Below, piece after piece: positions 34,946 to 47,085 of a stretch of 64,000 bases of DNA. Within the stretch, counting starts at the first letter, position 1. Each line of letters opens with the position of its first letter. A program made the position numbers and the translations under genes. Source of the stretch: Ochotona curzoniae. Lineage: Eukaryota > Chordata > Mammalia > Lagomorpha > Ochotonidae. The notes under the pieces are model-generated. The model did not search any database and had not been told where the DNA came from. It saw only the letters and a program-made list of their open reading frames with translations. The stretch spans positions 41,783,001 through 41,847,000 of the forward strand of contig NW_024465885.1 of the NCBI RefSeq assembly GCF_017591425.1, written 5' to 3'.

Positions 34946-35760
34946 GGCGGTAGTCTGTTTCATGTTACTATAATGAAATACTGGAGGCAGAATTACTTTA
35001 TAGATGAAACAGGGTTTCTTGTGGGTTTTTTTAATCATTATTTTTTGAACTTATTTTTTTGTTGTTGTTTGGACTCATCATTTTGGTTCAAGTTTGAGGG
35101 GTCTGGGAGAGGGTATATGTGTATTTTCCTAAGTATTCACTCTGGTCTTTCTCCCTTTTCTTAGAAAGGCTACAGCACGGCATTATAAGAGCTCCAGCTT
35201 AGAGATTTTTGCCTAATCCTGACTTTCCCCTTGAGAGGTTCTGATATGTGCTGGCCAGTTTGCTCTTACAGCCTCCCCCACTCTATGTAACCCTGCCAAT
35301 CAAATGACTCCCTCCCCGGGACATACTTCCTCTCACCTGTGACCTAGGGAGCATTTTCACATAACTATTCCCCTTTCCAAACTCATAAGAAATCTGGTGA
35401 CGAGAAGCTCTTCCCTGCAGATGCAGCGGAAGAGACAGGTATACCTCTCTCCCCCAGCTTTCCTTTCCTGACACCCTCTATCCCTGAATGTGGTCCACAT
35501 CGGTCTGTGAATTCTTGACCTTCTACATAAACCTTACCACTGCGTAAGCTGTATAGCTATCTGTGCTTAAATGATTTTTTAAGAGGTGAGACCCTAAGAA
35601 ATAAATATTAGGCCCAAACCTAGACCACAGCAGTCCTTCCTCTAAACAACACTGTCAAATCAAGTTTCCACCCTCTGGTAACTCACAGCGGGGATTAAAT
35701 TTCCATACTAAGTTCCAACAGGACTCACTTAAAACCATATCTGGACCATACCACTCTACC
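34946..35760 (-). repeat. Old MaLR-type LTR (MLT1/MST-like)
   Basis: The left end (GTAGTCTGTTTCATGTTACT, ATAATGAAATACTGG) and the right end (GGGGATTAAATTTCCATACT, AAAACCATATCTGGACC) match the two ends of mammalian MaLR LTRs in reverse orientation. At about 800 bp it is longer than a single LTR of roughly 400 bp, so it contains inserted or duplicated sequence. Confidence 0.45.
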
Positions 35761-35786
35761 TCTGTCCCCAAAAGTTCATGTTCTTC

Positions 35787-35824
35787 TCACACCCCAAATT
35801 GTTGATCACACCCCAAATTGTTGA
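35787..35824. repeat. 19-bp tandem duplication
   Basis: TCACACCCCAAATTGTTGA occurs twice in perfect tandem (35787-35805 and 35806-35824). It looks like a recent slippage or microhomology event. Confidence 0.9.
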
Positions 35825-36360
35825 TTCCTTCAAGTAGTTGTTCAGAAGCCAACGTTTCCTCTGGAACTCAAGGTAAACTCTTTACAGTTGCAAACCAACA
35901 AAAATTAAAACAATTTATTCACTTACCACATACAATGGTGGGAAACAACTTATTCATTTGCAACATAAAATGGTGGGATATACACAGAATAGACATTTCC
36001 CTTCCAAAAGGGAGGAATGGACAAGTGGGAAAATGCAATTGTCTTAATGCAAAGCCACAGCCCATTAGGGTGACAACCAAACCCTGTAGTTTCACTCTGG
36101 CATCTTGGGCACATTGAAGGAAGAGGTAGACCCCAGGGTCGTAGGTGGCCCTGCCCCTCTGGCTGTGCTGTCATGAGCTAGATGGTTATTCTGTTCGATT
36201 GGCATTGCCTGTTGTCAACAGCTTTTTCTCATGACAGCTAGCACTTCACTTCCCAAGGCACCACCAGGCACTACACCATTTGGAACCTTCTGCAGGAGCT
36301 TCCCACAATCCAGCCACCTTCCTCCTCTCCACCATTCCTCCCACCCTCAGGATCTCCTTT
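35825..36360. other. No recognised feature
   Basis: Sequence between the MaLR-like LTR and VNTR retroposon copy A. It contains two related TGGTGGGA segments near 35935 and 35970 but no named element. Confidence 0.4.
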
Positions 36361-36374
36361 AAAATATCTCACAC

Positions 36375-37358
36375 TACAATCAGAGTTGGTGAGGGTTGTT
36401 GGGGCTTAGTTGTAGCACCAATTGGCGGAAGCTGATACAAAGGGTTAGACACGTTGAGTTGAACCACAGGGCCAAATGGAGAGGGCACAATGGGAATGGA
36501 AGTGACCTGGGAGGGAAATAGTGGGTTCCTCCCTCGTGGGTCATCACCTTCCACGGGAGGGCATGGGAACTAGGACAGGGGCTGGGGTAGCTAGACAGAC
36601 ACCCAACAATATCCGTTAGGGACGGTCGGAGGAGATAGTTGGATGGAAGTAGGTGGCAACACCTGTTGGCAAGAATATGAACAGAAGGGTACTGGGGACA
36701 GACTGAGCTAGTATGCCATATATACTGGCAAGCCAGGGTAGGAGGTGGGCCTGGTGGAGGCTACTGTGGGCCGCCCTGACTGGGCTGCAACTCCTACTAG
36801 TACGTGCGAGGGACAAATGCGTCCAGGGTGGAACCAGGCGGGACTGCAAGAGGACACGGGTGGAGACAGAACCGGCCCAGCAACTGCAGCCGCCAGCTGA
36901 CCGGGGCAGTGGACTGTGCCGGGCCCTATGCTACTAAAACAGCAGGAATCAGGACTGGGAATACCTCAAAATTTCTTCGAGGATCCTCCCATTCGAGACA
37001 CCGGACTTGGAGTCCTAACCAGGGAAAGACAGGACAAATCAAGCAACAACCTCAGCCATCTGTTGGCAGCAGAGACTGGGCAAATGGAGACCCTAGAAGG
37101 GACTGTGTCAATCAATGAACTCTTCAATGACCACATCATGATTGGGGTGGCGAGACTGGCAACAGCCCATGAATGGTGAACTATTGGAACCACTTGATCG
37201 AGTATCTCAGAGCATGCCCCACATCCGGGACTTGGGGTGGGTGGGAAACTGGGTGGGGCTTCTTCCTCTATATCCCCCTTTAGACCTTGAACCTTTTTTA
37301 CCCCAATTAAATTTGTAAGGATTGTCAAAATTAAATAAAAAAAATAAATAAAAAAAAT
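36375..37358 (+). mobile_element. VNTR retroposon, copy A, with target duplication
   Basis: A 984-bp insert is flanked by a perfect 14-bp duplication, AAAATATCTCACAC, at 36361-36374 and 37359-37372. It ends in an A-rich tail (37331-37358) after AATTAAA. The plus-strand target reads CTTT/AAAATA, as expected for L1 endonuclease, so it was copied in by L1 machinery. About three GC-rich units at 36650-36840 resemble the arrays in copies C and D, and its 3' part (36900-37300) is similar to theirs. Undegraded CpGs and the perfect duplication suggest it is the youngest of the four. Its open frames (up to 134 residues) resemble no known protein. The family is not recognised. Confidence 0.8.
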
Positions 37359-37372
37359 AAAATATCTCACAC

Positions 37373-37919
37373 AGTTGGCCTAAGATCAAGTATTTGGTGT
37401 GTCTGCTGCTGCCTTCCCATGTGGGACTCAAAAGAAAACTCTGAGATAGGATGTTATCACTTCAGGCAATGGCTTCAGCCACAACACAAAAGCACCAAAC
37501 TATAGTCATATATTTTTATGTATCTCTTGTACATTGCAAATAGATAACTTTTATCACGTTTGACAAATGAATTCTAATTGGAGAATTTTATCAATTTATA
37601 ATGAATATAATTAGTGATTAACTACATTAGGTACATTTTTATTCTTCTATGTTTTTCTCACTACTAGCTTAGTAATAAACCAGCCATTACTCTTTCTCAT
37701 CGGTTTCTTGCAGATTGCAATTTTCATTTATGAGCTACGAAAGTCTAATATTACTAAGTTCTCTCAGAGCAATCTAATCTGAATATTTTAATTCTATTCA
37801 TTCCCTTCCTACTTACAGGCTAATGTAATTCTTACAAGAGCTGCTCCTATTTTTTAGTAACTAATCAATTGTTTGTTCATTATGTTTCTCATTTTTATTA
37901 CATTTCTTTTTTCCTGTAT
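37373..37919. other. No recognised feature
   Basis: AT-rich. It may be the distal part of the old L1M element that follows, but similarity cannot be shown. Confidence 0.35.
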
Positions 37920-38720
37920 TTCAAAGTTGGAGCCTGAAAAATATTCCTTCTGCTTGGTATAGATTATTGATGATGAATTCTTCTAGTTTGTATTCACCAT
38001 GAAACCTAGCTTATGTATGTTTGGAAGGTATTTTCGGTGCATGTGGAATTCTCCGAGGCAGTCACAATGAGCCCTGTAAGTGTGCTTAGATAACTCCTTC
38101 TCCTTCAGCTTTCACTGGTTCCACTCGGAGAACAGTTGTCATCGGAAACAGTGTTTGGCTTCTCCCTGAATACTTTTATTACTTTTTCTCTGTTTCCAGA
38201 TGTTTTGTCATGGCAAAGCTTTTCTGAGGGGTGATGAATTCAGTGGACTAATTGGCTGATTATTCTCCTGCCCATGATATATAGAAATGGGGGAATGCAC
38301 GGCATATGCATTTTTTTCTTGCTTACATTCCAAAATTCTCAGAACCTTGTCTCTTATCTGTTCTCTGGAGCCTCTGACTCCCTTCTCCTTTTCCTAGTTA
38401 TAATTCCCCATGTTTTAGTCAGTATTTTGCATTTTCAAACTTTCCAAGTGTTTTGTTTTCACAGCTATCACTTTTTTTTCCCCTAAACTTCCAAAGTTTT
38501 TCTTTTTTATTCCCCAGGACATGTTAAGCAGCTATTTTAAAGTGCAAGTCTGAGAACATCGTTGTTTGGAGCCCTTGTGGATTATTTCTTTTGTCATTTC
38601 TACTGCTTTTGATCTACGTTGTCTTGTCAACTGGTTGCGTTCCATAGGGTTCCAGATGGTGCTTATTTGAAAATCATAAAAATAATTGCAAAAATTATAA
38701 AAATAAAATAAACTCTATGT
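37920..38720 (-). repeat. Old L1M/HAL1 fragment, antisense
   Basis: The plus strand resembles the complement of ancient L1ME/HAL1 sequence: GATGAATTCTTCTAGTTTGT, GCATGTGGAATTCTCCGAGG, CAAAATTCTCAGAACCTTGT. It is strongly diverged. Confidence 0.45.
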
Positions 38721-39439
38721 TGTTTTCCTCCACAAAAAAAAAAAAATAGTAATGCTCTGCTATGAATGGGGAATTTACTTGAATTCTATGTCAGGAATTA
38801 AGATCGTTCAAAAGCTGGCTTTACCGCTGGGAAGCACAGATCCACCTTTAATTCACCCAGAACCCGGTATGTAACCTGTTGGGTTCTTACCCCAAATAAG
38901 AAGTTGTACCAAGGCTCAACAAAAGATGTTGGACTTCATTTTTTCTCCCTCAACACAAAGGATTTTCAAAATGTCTGTCCAGTTGCCCTAGACTCTCAAT
39001 TCTCTTGCAGGTTTAACAGACACCTCAACGTAAAAAAACAAACAAACAAAAAAATTTAAATATCCTTCTGTTCCAGGCTTCTTCTCTGAATAGTCCATCC
39101 AGCCACTTCTCAAATACTTTCAGTAGATTATCTTTTTTAATTTAACATTATATCCAGATTTTTTTTTGGTTGTTCTAGTGAAAAGTTACTTATGTCATCT
39201 TACTGTAAAATGAAACTTTTTTAATGCAGTTTAGTAATTCTCTCTCTCTCTCTGGATCTCATTACTTAATGCCTCACTTGAGAATTTCCATTTCTTTCTC
39301 ATCGCATGCTACATGTTCATGTTTCAATTTTCTTCCTGCTTTATGTACTGCTTATTTTCCTATATACATTTTATGTTACTTCTTCATTTACTTTTTAGTC
39401 ATTGTTTTTAAAAACAGAATATCTTCAGTACTTTTGTTG
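38721..39439. other. No recognised feature
   Basis: T-rich sequence with a CT run at 39239-39254 and an A/AAAC run at 39032-39055. No family is assigned. Confidence 0.4.
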
Positions 39440-39960
39440 GAATGATAGTGAATCTGTAAGTTGATTTTTGTTAGTATGTACATTTTGGAGATGTTAATTC
39501 TTCAAATCCATAAATGTGAAAGACTTTTCCCATTTTTTTGTGTGTGTCTTCTACTTCTTTCCTTAATGTTTATAATCTTCTCTATAGAGAACTTTCACAT
39601 GCGTGGTTAAATTCTGTGCAAGGTATATAATTTTTGCAGCTAGTGTGAATAAAGCTAACTAAACAACTTCTTTCTCAGCTATGGTGTTATTTGGGTATAC
39701 AAATGGTATTGATTTGTGTAGATTGATTTCATATCCAGTAACTTTATCAAAGTCTCTTAGGAATGGAATCTTTTGTCCCCTGTGTAAAGGATCACATAAT
39801 CTTCAAACAGAGAGAATTTGACGTCTTCCTTTCCAATTTGAATACCTTTAAATTCTTATCTTGTCTAATGGCTCCAGCGAAAGCTTCCAGAGCTACAGTG
39901 ATTAGTAAAGGTGAGAGCGGACTTCCTTCTCTAGTTCCAGATCTTTCTTAGTGGAAGTAG
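39440..39960 (-). repeat. L1 ORF2 fragment, inverted part
   Basis: The plus strand is the complement of the L1 reverse-transcriptase region: TTTTGGAGATGTTAATTCTT, ATATCCAGTAACTTTATCAA, AAGGTGAGAGCGGACTTCC. It is followed after 150 bp by L1 3' sequence in the opposite orientation. Confidence 0.7.
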
Positions 39961-40114
39961 TTTCAGCTTTTCCACACTCAGCATCAGGCTGGCCTTCGGG
40001 TGGTCAAACACTGCCTTGGAAGTGATGGTATCAGCTTCATATATAGATTCTAAGTCTTTCAAATAAATTGCCTGAATATGTGATTGTGGCCACAGTGTTA
40101 ACACCCTAGCCATC

Positions 40115-40450
40115 CAGTTACTGGGAATTCACTCAAAGGAAATGAAATCAGCATTTGAAAGATTGATCTGTGCCTCTGAGTTTATAATAGTTCAATTAAC
40201 AATAGCTAAAATATGAAATCAGCCCATATATCCATGAACTAGGCACTGGATAAAGAAAATGTGATGGGCATATGATGAAATACTGCTCAGCCTTAAAAAG
40301 TCTGAGGTCCTGACTTCACAACCAAATGGACGCGACTGCAGATCATTATGCTTAGTGAAACAAGCCAGGTCTAAAAGGACAAATACCATGTTTTCCCTGA
40401 TTTCTTATAAAAAATATAAATAATGTATAATTTGAGATTCAGTTATTGTT
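40115..40450 (+). repeat. L1 3' UTR fragment, sense part
   Basis: Sequence typical of the L1 3' end: CATATATCCATGAACTAGGC, ACTGGATAAAGAAAATGTGA, AATACTGCTCAGCCTTAAAA, GCTTAGTGAAACAAGCCAGG. With the antisense ORF2 part at 39440-39960 it gives the arrangement expected from twin priming (5' inversion). Confidence 0.7.
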
Positions 40451-40539
40451 TACATCTGTTTATTTGTTTATATCTAGCAGAATAGTAATATTTTTTCTAA
40501 TTTTTGGAGGATGAAGGCTGTGATTATAAAGCAAATTGG

Positions 40540-40868
40540 CAGGGCAAGTTCAGTGGTTCAACTGGCTAATCCTCCACCTGTACCACTGGCTTTTTACATA
40601 GGCACCAGTTCATATTCCAACTGTTCCACTTCCGATTCAGCTCTCTGATTATGGACTGGAAGAACAACGGAGGATTGCCCGAGTCTTTGGGCCCCTGCAC
40701 CCCCATGAGGGACTAGGAATAAGCTCCAAAGTCCTAGCTTTGGAATCCATTTGAGGAGTAAACCAACATACAGAAGATCTCTTTCTCTCTCCCTCTCTCT
40801 CCTCTCTTTCTCAGTATGTGCGGGTCTCATTCTTTCTGTAAATCTGCCTTTCAAATAAAAATTTTAAA
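40540..40868 (+). repeat. C-repeat SINE, older CT-rich subfamily
   Basis: The head (GCAAGTTCAGTGGTTCAACT), GGACTGGAAGAACAACGGAG, GTCTTTGGGCCCCTGCACCC, a CT-rich segment and CTGCCTTTCAAATAAAAATT make this a nearly full-length copy. Confidence 0.8.
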
Positions 40869-42064
40869 GTACATTGATAGAATACTATGGCAAAAAATAA
40901 ATGAAGAGAAAAGAGACCGGAGAAAAGGTGAAAAGGTTGAAAAGATCTTTATGTGCTTAAAATTGTATGCATGAGATATGTTCTCCTTAGATAAATAAAA
41001 AACAGAAATGCAAATTATTATCCATCCCCACACAGACCTGCTGAACCAGGGATCTATGAGTGGGGTCTAGCCTACTGTGTTTCAGCAAGCCCCCCTTGGA
41101 AGTAAAATGTTTTGTAACAGATTTACACCACTTCCTGCACGCAGTGACAGATTCCAGGAGAAGCAGCACTCAGAATTCTCCCGGCGCCAATCTTCACTTC
41201 AGCACTGGGAGTGTGTGCTGAGTTCACCTCCCCCATCTGAAAATCTTTCTCTCTCTATGTCCCTCCAAGCTGTAATAGCTTAACATTTAGCTATTTGTCT
41301 CAGCGAGACACAGAACAAAGCTTGGAAGGACACCAATTTTTCAAATGCCAAAGGACAGACGAGTGGGTAGTGTGTTCAGTGACACTGTTGAATGGCAGGG
41401 TCAACCAGCCCAAAGGCTGCCCTGCCAATGGACTCTTCATAGCTGAATAAGGAAGATTTCTTTTTGCTTAAATCTGTAAAACTGGGGCTTTTCTAGAAAA
41501 TTTCTCCATAAGCAAAGGTTATGAACTTCAATATTTTGAAAGTGTTATTGCCTCTGCCCAGGCCTCTGGTGTCAGCAAGCTAAAGTCAAATGCCCTGACA
41601 CACCAATAAAAATTCAATTTCATTGTGAAGAAAATGGCATTCTAGGTAAAATGGCAGACATAAGCATTAAAGTGATAGTCTCAGCTATCAAACAGCCAAT
41701 AGAATTGGGTTTTGCTAATAGTCAAACTTCTACATTCCAATCTGGAATTTAAAAGAGATTTTTATAAACTAGTAAGTTTTCATCACAGAGTAGAAAACGC
41801 TAGATCCATGGAACAAGAATTAAATTCAACTTTTAGCTTCACTCATCCCCTCTAATAACTTCTATAAAATGAAACAAAATATGCAGAATTGCATCTGATA
41901 GGTTGCTCAACTCTCATACTTAGGACTGACGCATTTACCTTTCAGAGCTAAAACATTTGCAGGCATATTGAAGTCAATTTACTCCACTGGAAATTGATCA
42001 AATAGATTTGAAAATTGATCCTTCACTGTATTTAAGCGAGCCAGGTGATTGATTTTTAAAAACA
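40869..42064. other. No recognised feature
   Basis: No repeat family or gene identified. Open frames near 41077-41283 are short and featureless. Confidence 0.45.
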
Positions 42065-42067
42065 CAC

Positions 42068-42300
42068 GTGGTGGGGACAGTGTTGGCAGGTTAAGTTGCC
42101 ACTTATATCACCAGCACTTCATATCAGCTCAGGTCTTAATTGTTCTTCCAATCCAGTCCCTGATGATGCACTTCGGAAAGCAGAAGATGGCCTAAGTAGG
42201 TGGGCTCCCATTATCCGTGTGAAAGACATAGAGGGAGGTTGAGGCTCCTAGCTTAGGCTGGGAACAACGTCACCAAAGTCTGTGTGGTTGAAAACAGGTG
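42068..42300 (+). repeat. C-repeat SINE, 3'-truncated
   Basis: GTGGGGACAGTGTTGGCAGG, CTTATATCACCAGCACTTCA and GGAAAGCAGAAGATGGCCTA are recognisable. The CT-rich part and tail are missing. Confidence 0.7.
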
Positions 42301-42764
42301 CTCATTTCTGGAAAGAAAAGCAAAAACCATTTATGCAAATGATTGTAGACTGAATGCAAGTCCTTCTTCTGTCCCCAGGTGTTCTCCCATCCCTGCTCAT
42401 ATGATGGACAAATATGAAATAATGCATTCTTCTTCAGTTAAGTAATAATGTACAAAGTGTTCTAAGAACTTATTCGTCACAAATAACTATCAGTGATTCA
42501 GAGGCATCATTGGAAAGAATGTATTTCCCAGCAGTTAATGAATTAATGCCTAAACCAAAAGGGGAAGGTATAGGATACTATATCAAAGCAAAATGTGAAA
42601 CACTCATTTTATGTATTGAAAGTCAACACCAAAAGAAACATTGTTTGATTTTTAATAACAAATTAATTTTTATAATGTTTATATAGTTAAGAAGGATGTA
42701 TACACATATGTACCACTAGCAAAGGTGGGGAAGGCCAAGGAATGAGGCAAAGTTGGTGATATAA
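42301..42764. other. No recognised feature
   Basis: Unassigned flank of VNTR retroposon copy B. Confidence 0.4.
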
Positions 42765-43745
42765 TTATATCCAATTTTTTTTCTTCCTATAACTGGGAGT
42801 GGGGGCAGAGAAGGGGATAAGGGGACTCCTAGCAACCTAACCACCTCAGTCACTGGGGATGGGAACTGCCACTTGATGTCATCCCATGGACCCAGTGTGG
42901 ATCATGTTCTGAGGGTACTGCTTAAGTGGTTTTGCTAGTTCTGAGATGCTGTTGATTCTTTTGCTCCAAGGTTGCGGAAATCATTCCAAGCTCCATTAGC
43001 TAACATAGTCAATGCTAGAGTCTCCACTCAACCATACACTTGCTGTTAAAGCTTTGCCAGGAGGATTGTCCAATTAGTTCTGCCATCCAAGGTACTTGAT
43101 GTCTTCTGAGGTGTTAAAGTCACCTGTGTGTATCTGGGCATGCCCTTCAATGCACAGGCTTCACAACTGAGGAGACCCAATTCTGACATGTGTATTCCAC
43201 AGTCAGACTACAGATCCTGTGGTTCTCCCTGTGGTTGAAATTTGGCATCCAGTGGTCCAGTTGGGGCAGTCCTCAAAGAAACTTCATCAGAGATGACCCC
43301 AGACCAGACTGCTGTGTTTGCCAGCCAATGCAGACCCAACACTGTCACTCACATCAGAAAGTACACACACTGGTGGTTGCAGTCCTCCAGTTGTTTCTGT
43401 ACCCAGTTCCATCTCTTACACAAGGTGAGAGATGCTATAGCCCAGCCCAGCCCTGCCCACCACATACCAAGCCCTCATAAATACCAGCAGGAAGTGATCT
43501 CCAATAACCCCCCCCCAGCAGGCCCAGCCCCAGTCCCGGTTTCTACACATGCTGGCATGTGCAGCAGACTGGCCTGGTATGTCCCACATTACATTCAGCT
43601 CTCATACACATCAATGAGCACTGGAGCCTAGCTCAGCCCAACCAATCGCACTATCCAGACCACACCTACCCTGGCAGATGCTGCTGTCTGTCCAGCCAGG
43701 CTCACCCCAGTTCTCGTTCTCATGCTCACCAGAGAAGCTACAGCT
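42765..43745 (-). mobile_element. VNTR retroposon, copy B
   Basis: The minus strand carries a 3' part clearly related to copy C: ATCTCAGAACTAGCAAAACC, then GTGGCAGTTCCCATCCC, matched by GTGGCAGTTCCCCATCCC in C. On the plus strand, 43390-43740 is a CCAGCCC-rich VNTR-like stretch. The 3' end lies near a T-run (42773-42781 on plus). No target duplication was found. The 5' end is probably truncated at about 43745. Confidence 0.6.
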
Positions 43746-45327
43746 AGAAACATTATTTTAGCACCATGAATGAAACAATTTAGCTTAAAAACACTAATAT
43801 TAATAAAAGTTCGCTGCATTATTTGTACATAAAGAGTCAAATATTTGCTCTCATTGTTCTTTGGCTAACCTTCTCACCTGGTAGTGAGTTTAGAATCGTC
43901 TGAGGTTTTCTTTTGCTGTTGATGGGGTAGAACTACCAACACTGCTGCTGCTCTTAACATTTAAGGAGCAGGTGATCTGGTTTGAAATGTTTTAACACTC
44001 TGTAATGCCACAGTTTGGTCCTCTACATGAACAAAGGAGAAGACAGGTGAGTTAGGTTGACCGACCTCTGAATTTTTCTGAAAGAAAGAGCAAGATAAAT
44101 GCATCCCCAGTTGTTCATTGGGATGGAGTGGAAGAGGGATGGTGAGGTTCTGTAAGCACCATGGAGGGCAGCATGCTGGCCCAGAGCCAAGTGCAGGGCA
44201 AGCAGGCCTGAGAATTAGATTGATGCAGCAATGCTCCCAGATCTTGACTGAGAAGTAACGTGTCACCGTCTTAAAAATAAGTGTTAACTCTTCATGGGAG
44301 TTTTATCTTGGGAGAATTCAGGTTATAAAAACAGAAGAATGAAAAAAGAGGAATCCATTTCATTAACATGACGAGTCTCTGCCTTAATGTATTTGCTATA
44401 CCCACTTTTAAGTACTCCAAAGTCTCCTTACTGAAGCACAAAGCAATATGATTTCGCTTATAAACTTGAAGTACAAACCCTAAGGATAACATTGCACTGA
44501 GCAAGACTGTGCGTTACTGCAGAGCCCAGAATCATTCTTCTCGGGGACCAGGAGTAGATGGTGTTGTCTTTTGCAATGTAAGAGCTACTTTTGTTAACAT
44601 ACTTTATAGAAGGCATGCTTTTGGTCAATTAGAACTCAAGAAACATTCAATGAGTTGTGGGAACTTTTACCGTTATCATTCAACAAATATCAAAGGTTTG
44701 TGGGTTAATAGAAATCGTCCAAGTCCTCTCTCTTGTGAGTGGATTCAAACCCAAGCATCCTGGCCTGTGTGGAAACAGGGAACACACCCCTAAATCACTA
44801 CAACATACCGTTCTCCTGCAAGCAACAATCTCGTGCAAAGCTAGACAAAAATGCACTCAGCTTTCAAAAAGTGATTCCTCCCAACTTAAGGCTCTTCAAC
44901 CTATCAAAGCTGAGACTACCTTGGATGGACATCTGGTAGCACTCTGCACCTGACCTGGTGTTCCTCCACTCTCACACTTCACTGCTCCTCCGGTGCCGTC
45001 CTTTCACTTGGTGGCGGTAATTCGAGCTCAGAAGGCCCCTTAGACCTCATTCCAAATCCAAACAATGTGCCTGAGTCCACATGCCATCGCTTCTTGAGAG
45101 AAGCCATCTACAACATAAGTCAGCCTCTGTTTTGCTTCTGTGTTTGCCTCATACACATGATGTTTTACCACACGAAGACTCTGCCCACCAAATGCCTATG
45201 GGCAGAAAGGAAATGGGGATTGAATTGTAAAACACATAGACCTGTTCATACAATGTCAACTAGCTCATAGACTCCTTGATAGACTCCTGCCCTAGAATGA
45301 ATTGTGTCAAAGACATTTTTAAATGCT
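43746..45327. other. No recognised feature
   Basis: Several overlapping frames of 70-101 residues occur on both strands. None has domain features. No named repeat. Confidence 0.4.
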
Positions 45328-45615
45328 TAATTTAAAAAATTTATTGGAAATGCAGAGTGTCCGAGATAGAGTTCCTCCATCTGTTGATTCAGTTTGCAAA
45401 TACCAAGTACAGCCATGACTGAACCAAAAAAAATTCAGGAGCCCAACCCCTTTCTGTGTCTCTCCCTACTCCCCTGTGAACAGCAGGCATCCTAGTATTA
45501 TGCCATCATCTCTACTCCCACAGTGAGCAGTATCAGGAAGCTGGATTGGAGATGGAGCTAGGGTGAAACCCAGGCACTCATATGAGATCTAGGCCTTCCA
45601 TCTGAATTTCAGAAC
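45328..45615 (-). repeat. C-repeat SINE, old copy
   Basis: Tail complement TTTAAAAAATTTATTGG, CTCCATCTGTTGATTCAGTT and diverged body blocks on the minus strand. Confidence 0.65.
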
Positions 45616-46750
45616 ACTTGCTTGAGCTGAGCTGCAAAGAGCTCAAGCTTGGAGTTGGTCCTTGGATCAGATTATCTTTTCACTACAGTTCAACCATGGG
45701 AGAAACGAACATCAACCAACAGCAAACTCAACAAAAGCGTTCATCAGCTTTGTTTGTACTCCGTTGACTCCACCAACAGAAGATAGAGAGAGTGCTGTTA
45801 TGACAACAGACACAGCAACGGTAGGGGGCCCATTCCCATCTGTTCCTAAACCCTCACCTAGCCTGATGCAGTCAACAAATGGGCAAAATACTGTTTGACC
45901 GTCAATGCAAATCATAACCAGGAGTTTGGCAGACAGCAGGCCCTGGCACTCAGTAGGGTATACAGTTTCCAGGGACTAAATATTCCTGCGACCCTTTTAG
46001 ACTCCACCAGATGCTTTCAAGGTTACCTTCCCTGATTATGAAAATAAACAAGCAGCAGTGTTCTTCCAGGGAAATGTACTGGTGCATACCGCAAAACACA
46101 AAAACAGGTGCCTGTGCCACAAAATTTAAGGAGGCATAATGAAGCAAAGGCTGACCTTCACCTTACAGGACCCTAAAAGTGAGCAAGAGCTTCCTTAAAT
46201 TCTGCCCCAGGCTCCTAAGTCTTCAGATCATGCAACTTCACATTCCAAATTTGCACAACCCTGCCTCCTACTTAATTTCTGTGCCCTAGGCACTTCAATT
46301 GTCTCATCCAGGGCCAGACACCAGTGTTATGTGAAGTGAACCAGCATGTTTTTCTCTAAGGACACCACTGCTGGTTTATTTTCACAGACAATGAAGTTAA
46401 CCTTGAATGCACCCAGATGAGTCTAGGAGGGTGGCAACAACACTCTCTCCGTGAAAGCTGAACACCCTCAGTGTGTGCCAAGGACTCGAATCTACTGAAT
46501 TACTTTCTCATTTGCTCGGAAAGCCAAACAAACTTGCCTCATCCTGACCTTGCATTGTACACTAAGTGGTACTCAATACAGATTTGTGGATTTAAATGTT
46601 CTTACTCCTCATCATGTTATTATTTTTCTTGATAATAATTTTAATCAGATACACAAAGAAAGTAAACAAGTTGTGCTCAAAACAAATTTGTGTGAACCTC
46701 AAAATGACTTCTAAAATTTTAATGTGCATGAAAATTATTTGTTGAACATA
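45616..46750. other. No recognised feature
   Basis: No named repeat or gene. Overlapping 67- and 78-residue frames at 45662-45915 on opposite strands are random in appearance. Confidence 0.4.
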
Positions 46751-46754
46751 TTTT

Positions 46755-47085
46755 ATAGGATTTATTTATTTATTTAAGGGTAAGAATTACAGAGGCAGGA
46801 AGAGAAACAAAGAAAGAGATCTTCTATCTGCTGATTCACTCCCCAGATGGACACAGTGGCCGGGATTGTGCCAGACCAGAACCAGAATTCGAGAGCTTAT
46901 TCTAGGTCTCCCACATGGATGTGGGGTCCAATCACCTGTACCATCTTCTGTTTTTTTTTTCCAGGCCACTAACAGAGAGTTAAATTGGAAGTAGAGCTGC
47001 CAGGATTTTAGCCAGTGCATATATGGAATGCCTGAACTGCAAGCAGGGGTTTTACAAGGTGCATCACAGTGTCACAGTGCCAATC
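46755..47085 (-). repeat. C-repeat SINE
   Basis: TTTATTTATTTATTTAAGGG tail complement, ATCTGCTGATTCACTCCCCA, GTCTCCCACATGGATGTGGG and an A-run complement within the body. Nearly full length on the minus strand. Confidence 0.8.

Noticed and set aside
43961..44266. Frame starting MTRYF, which recalls the start of KRTAP7-1
   Set aside because: Only the first five residues agree. The rest lacks the Gly/Tyr-rich composition of that family.
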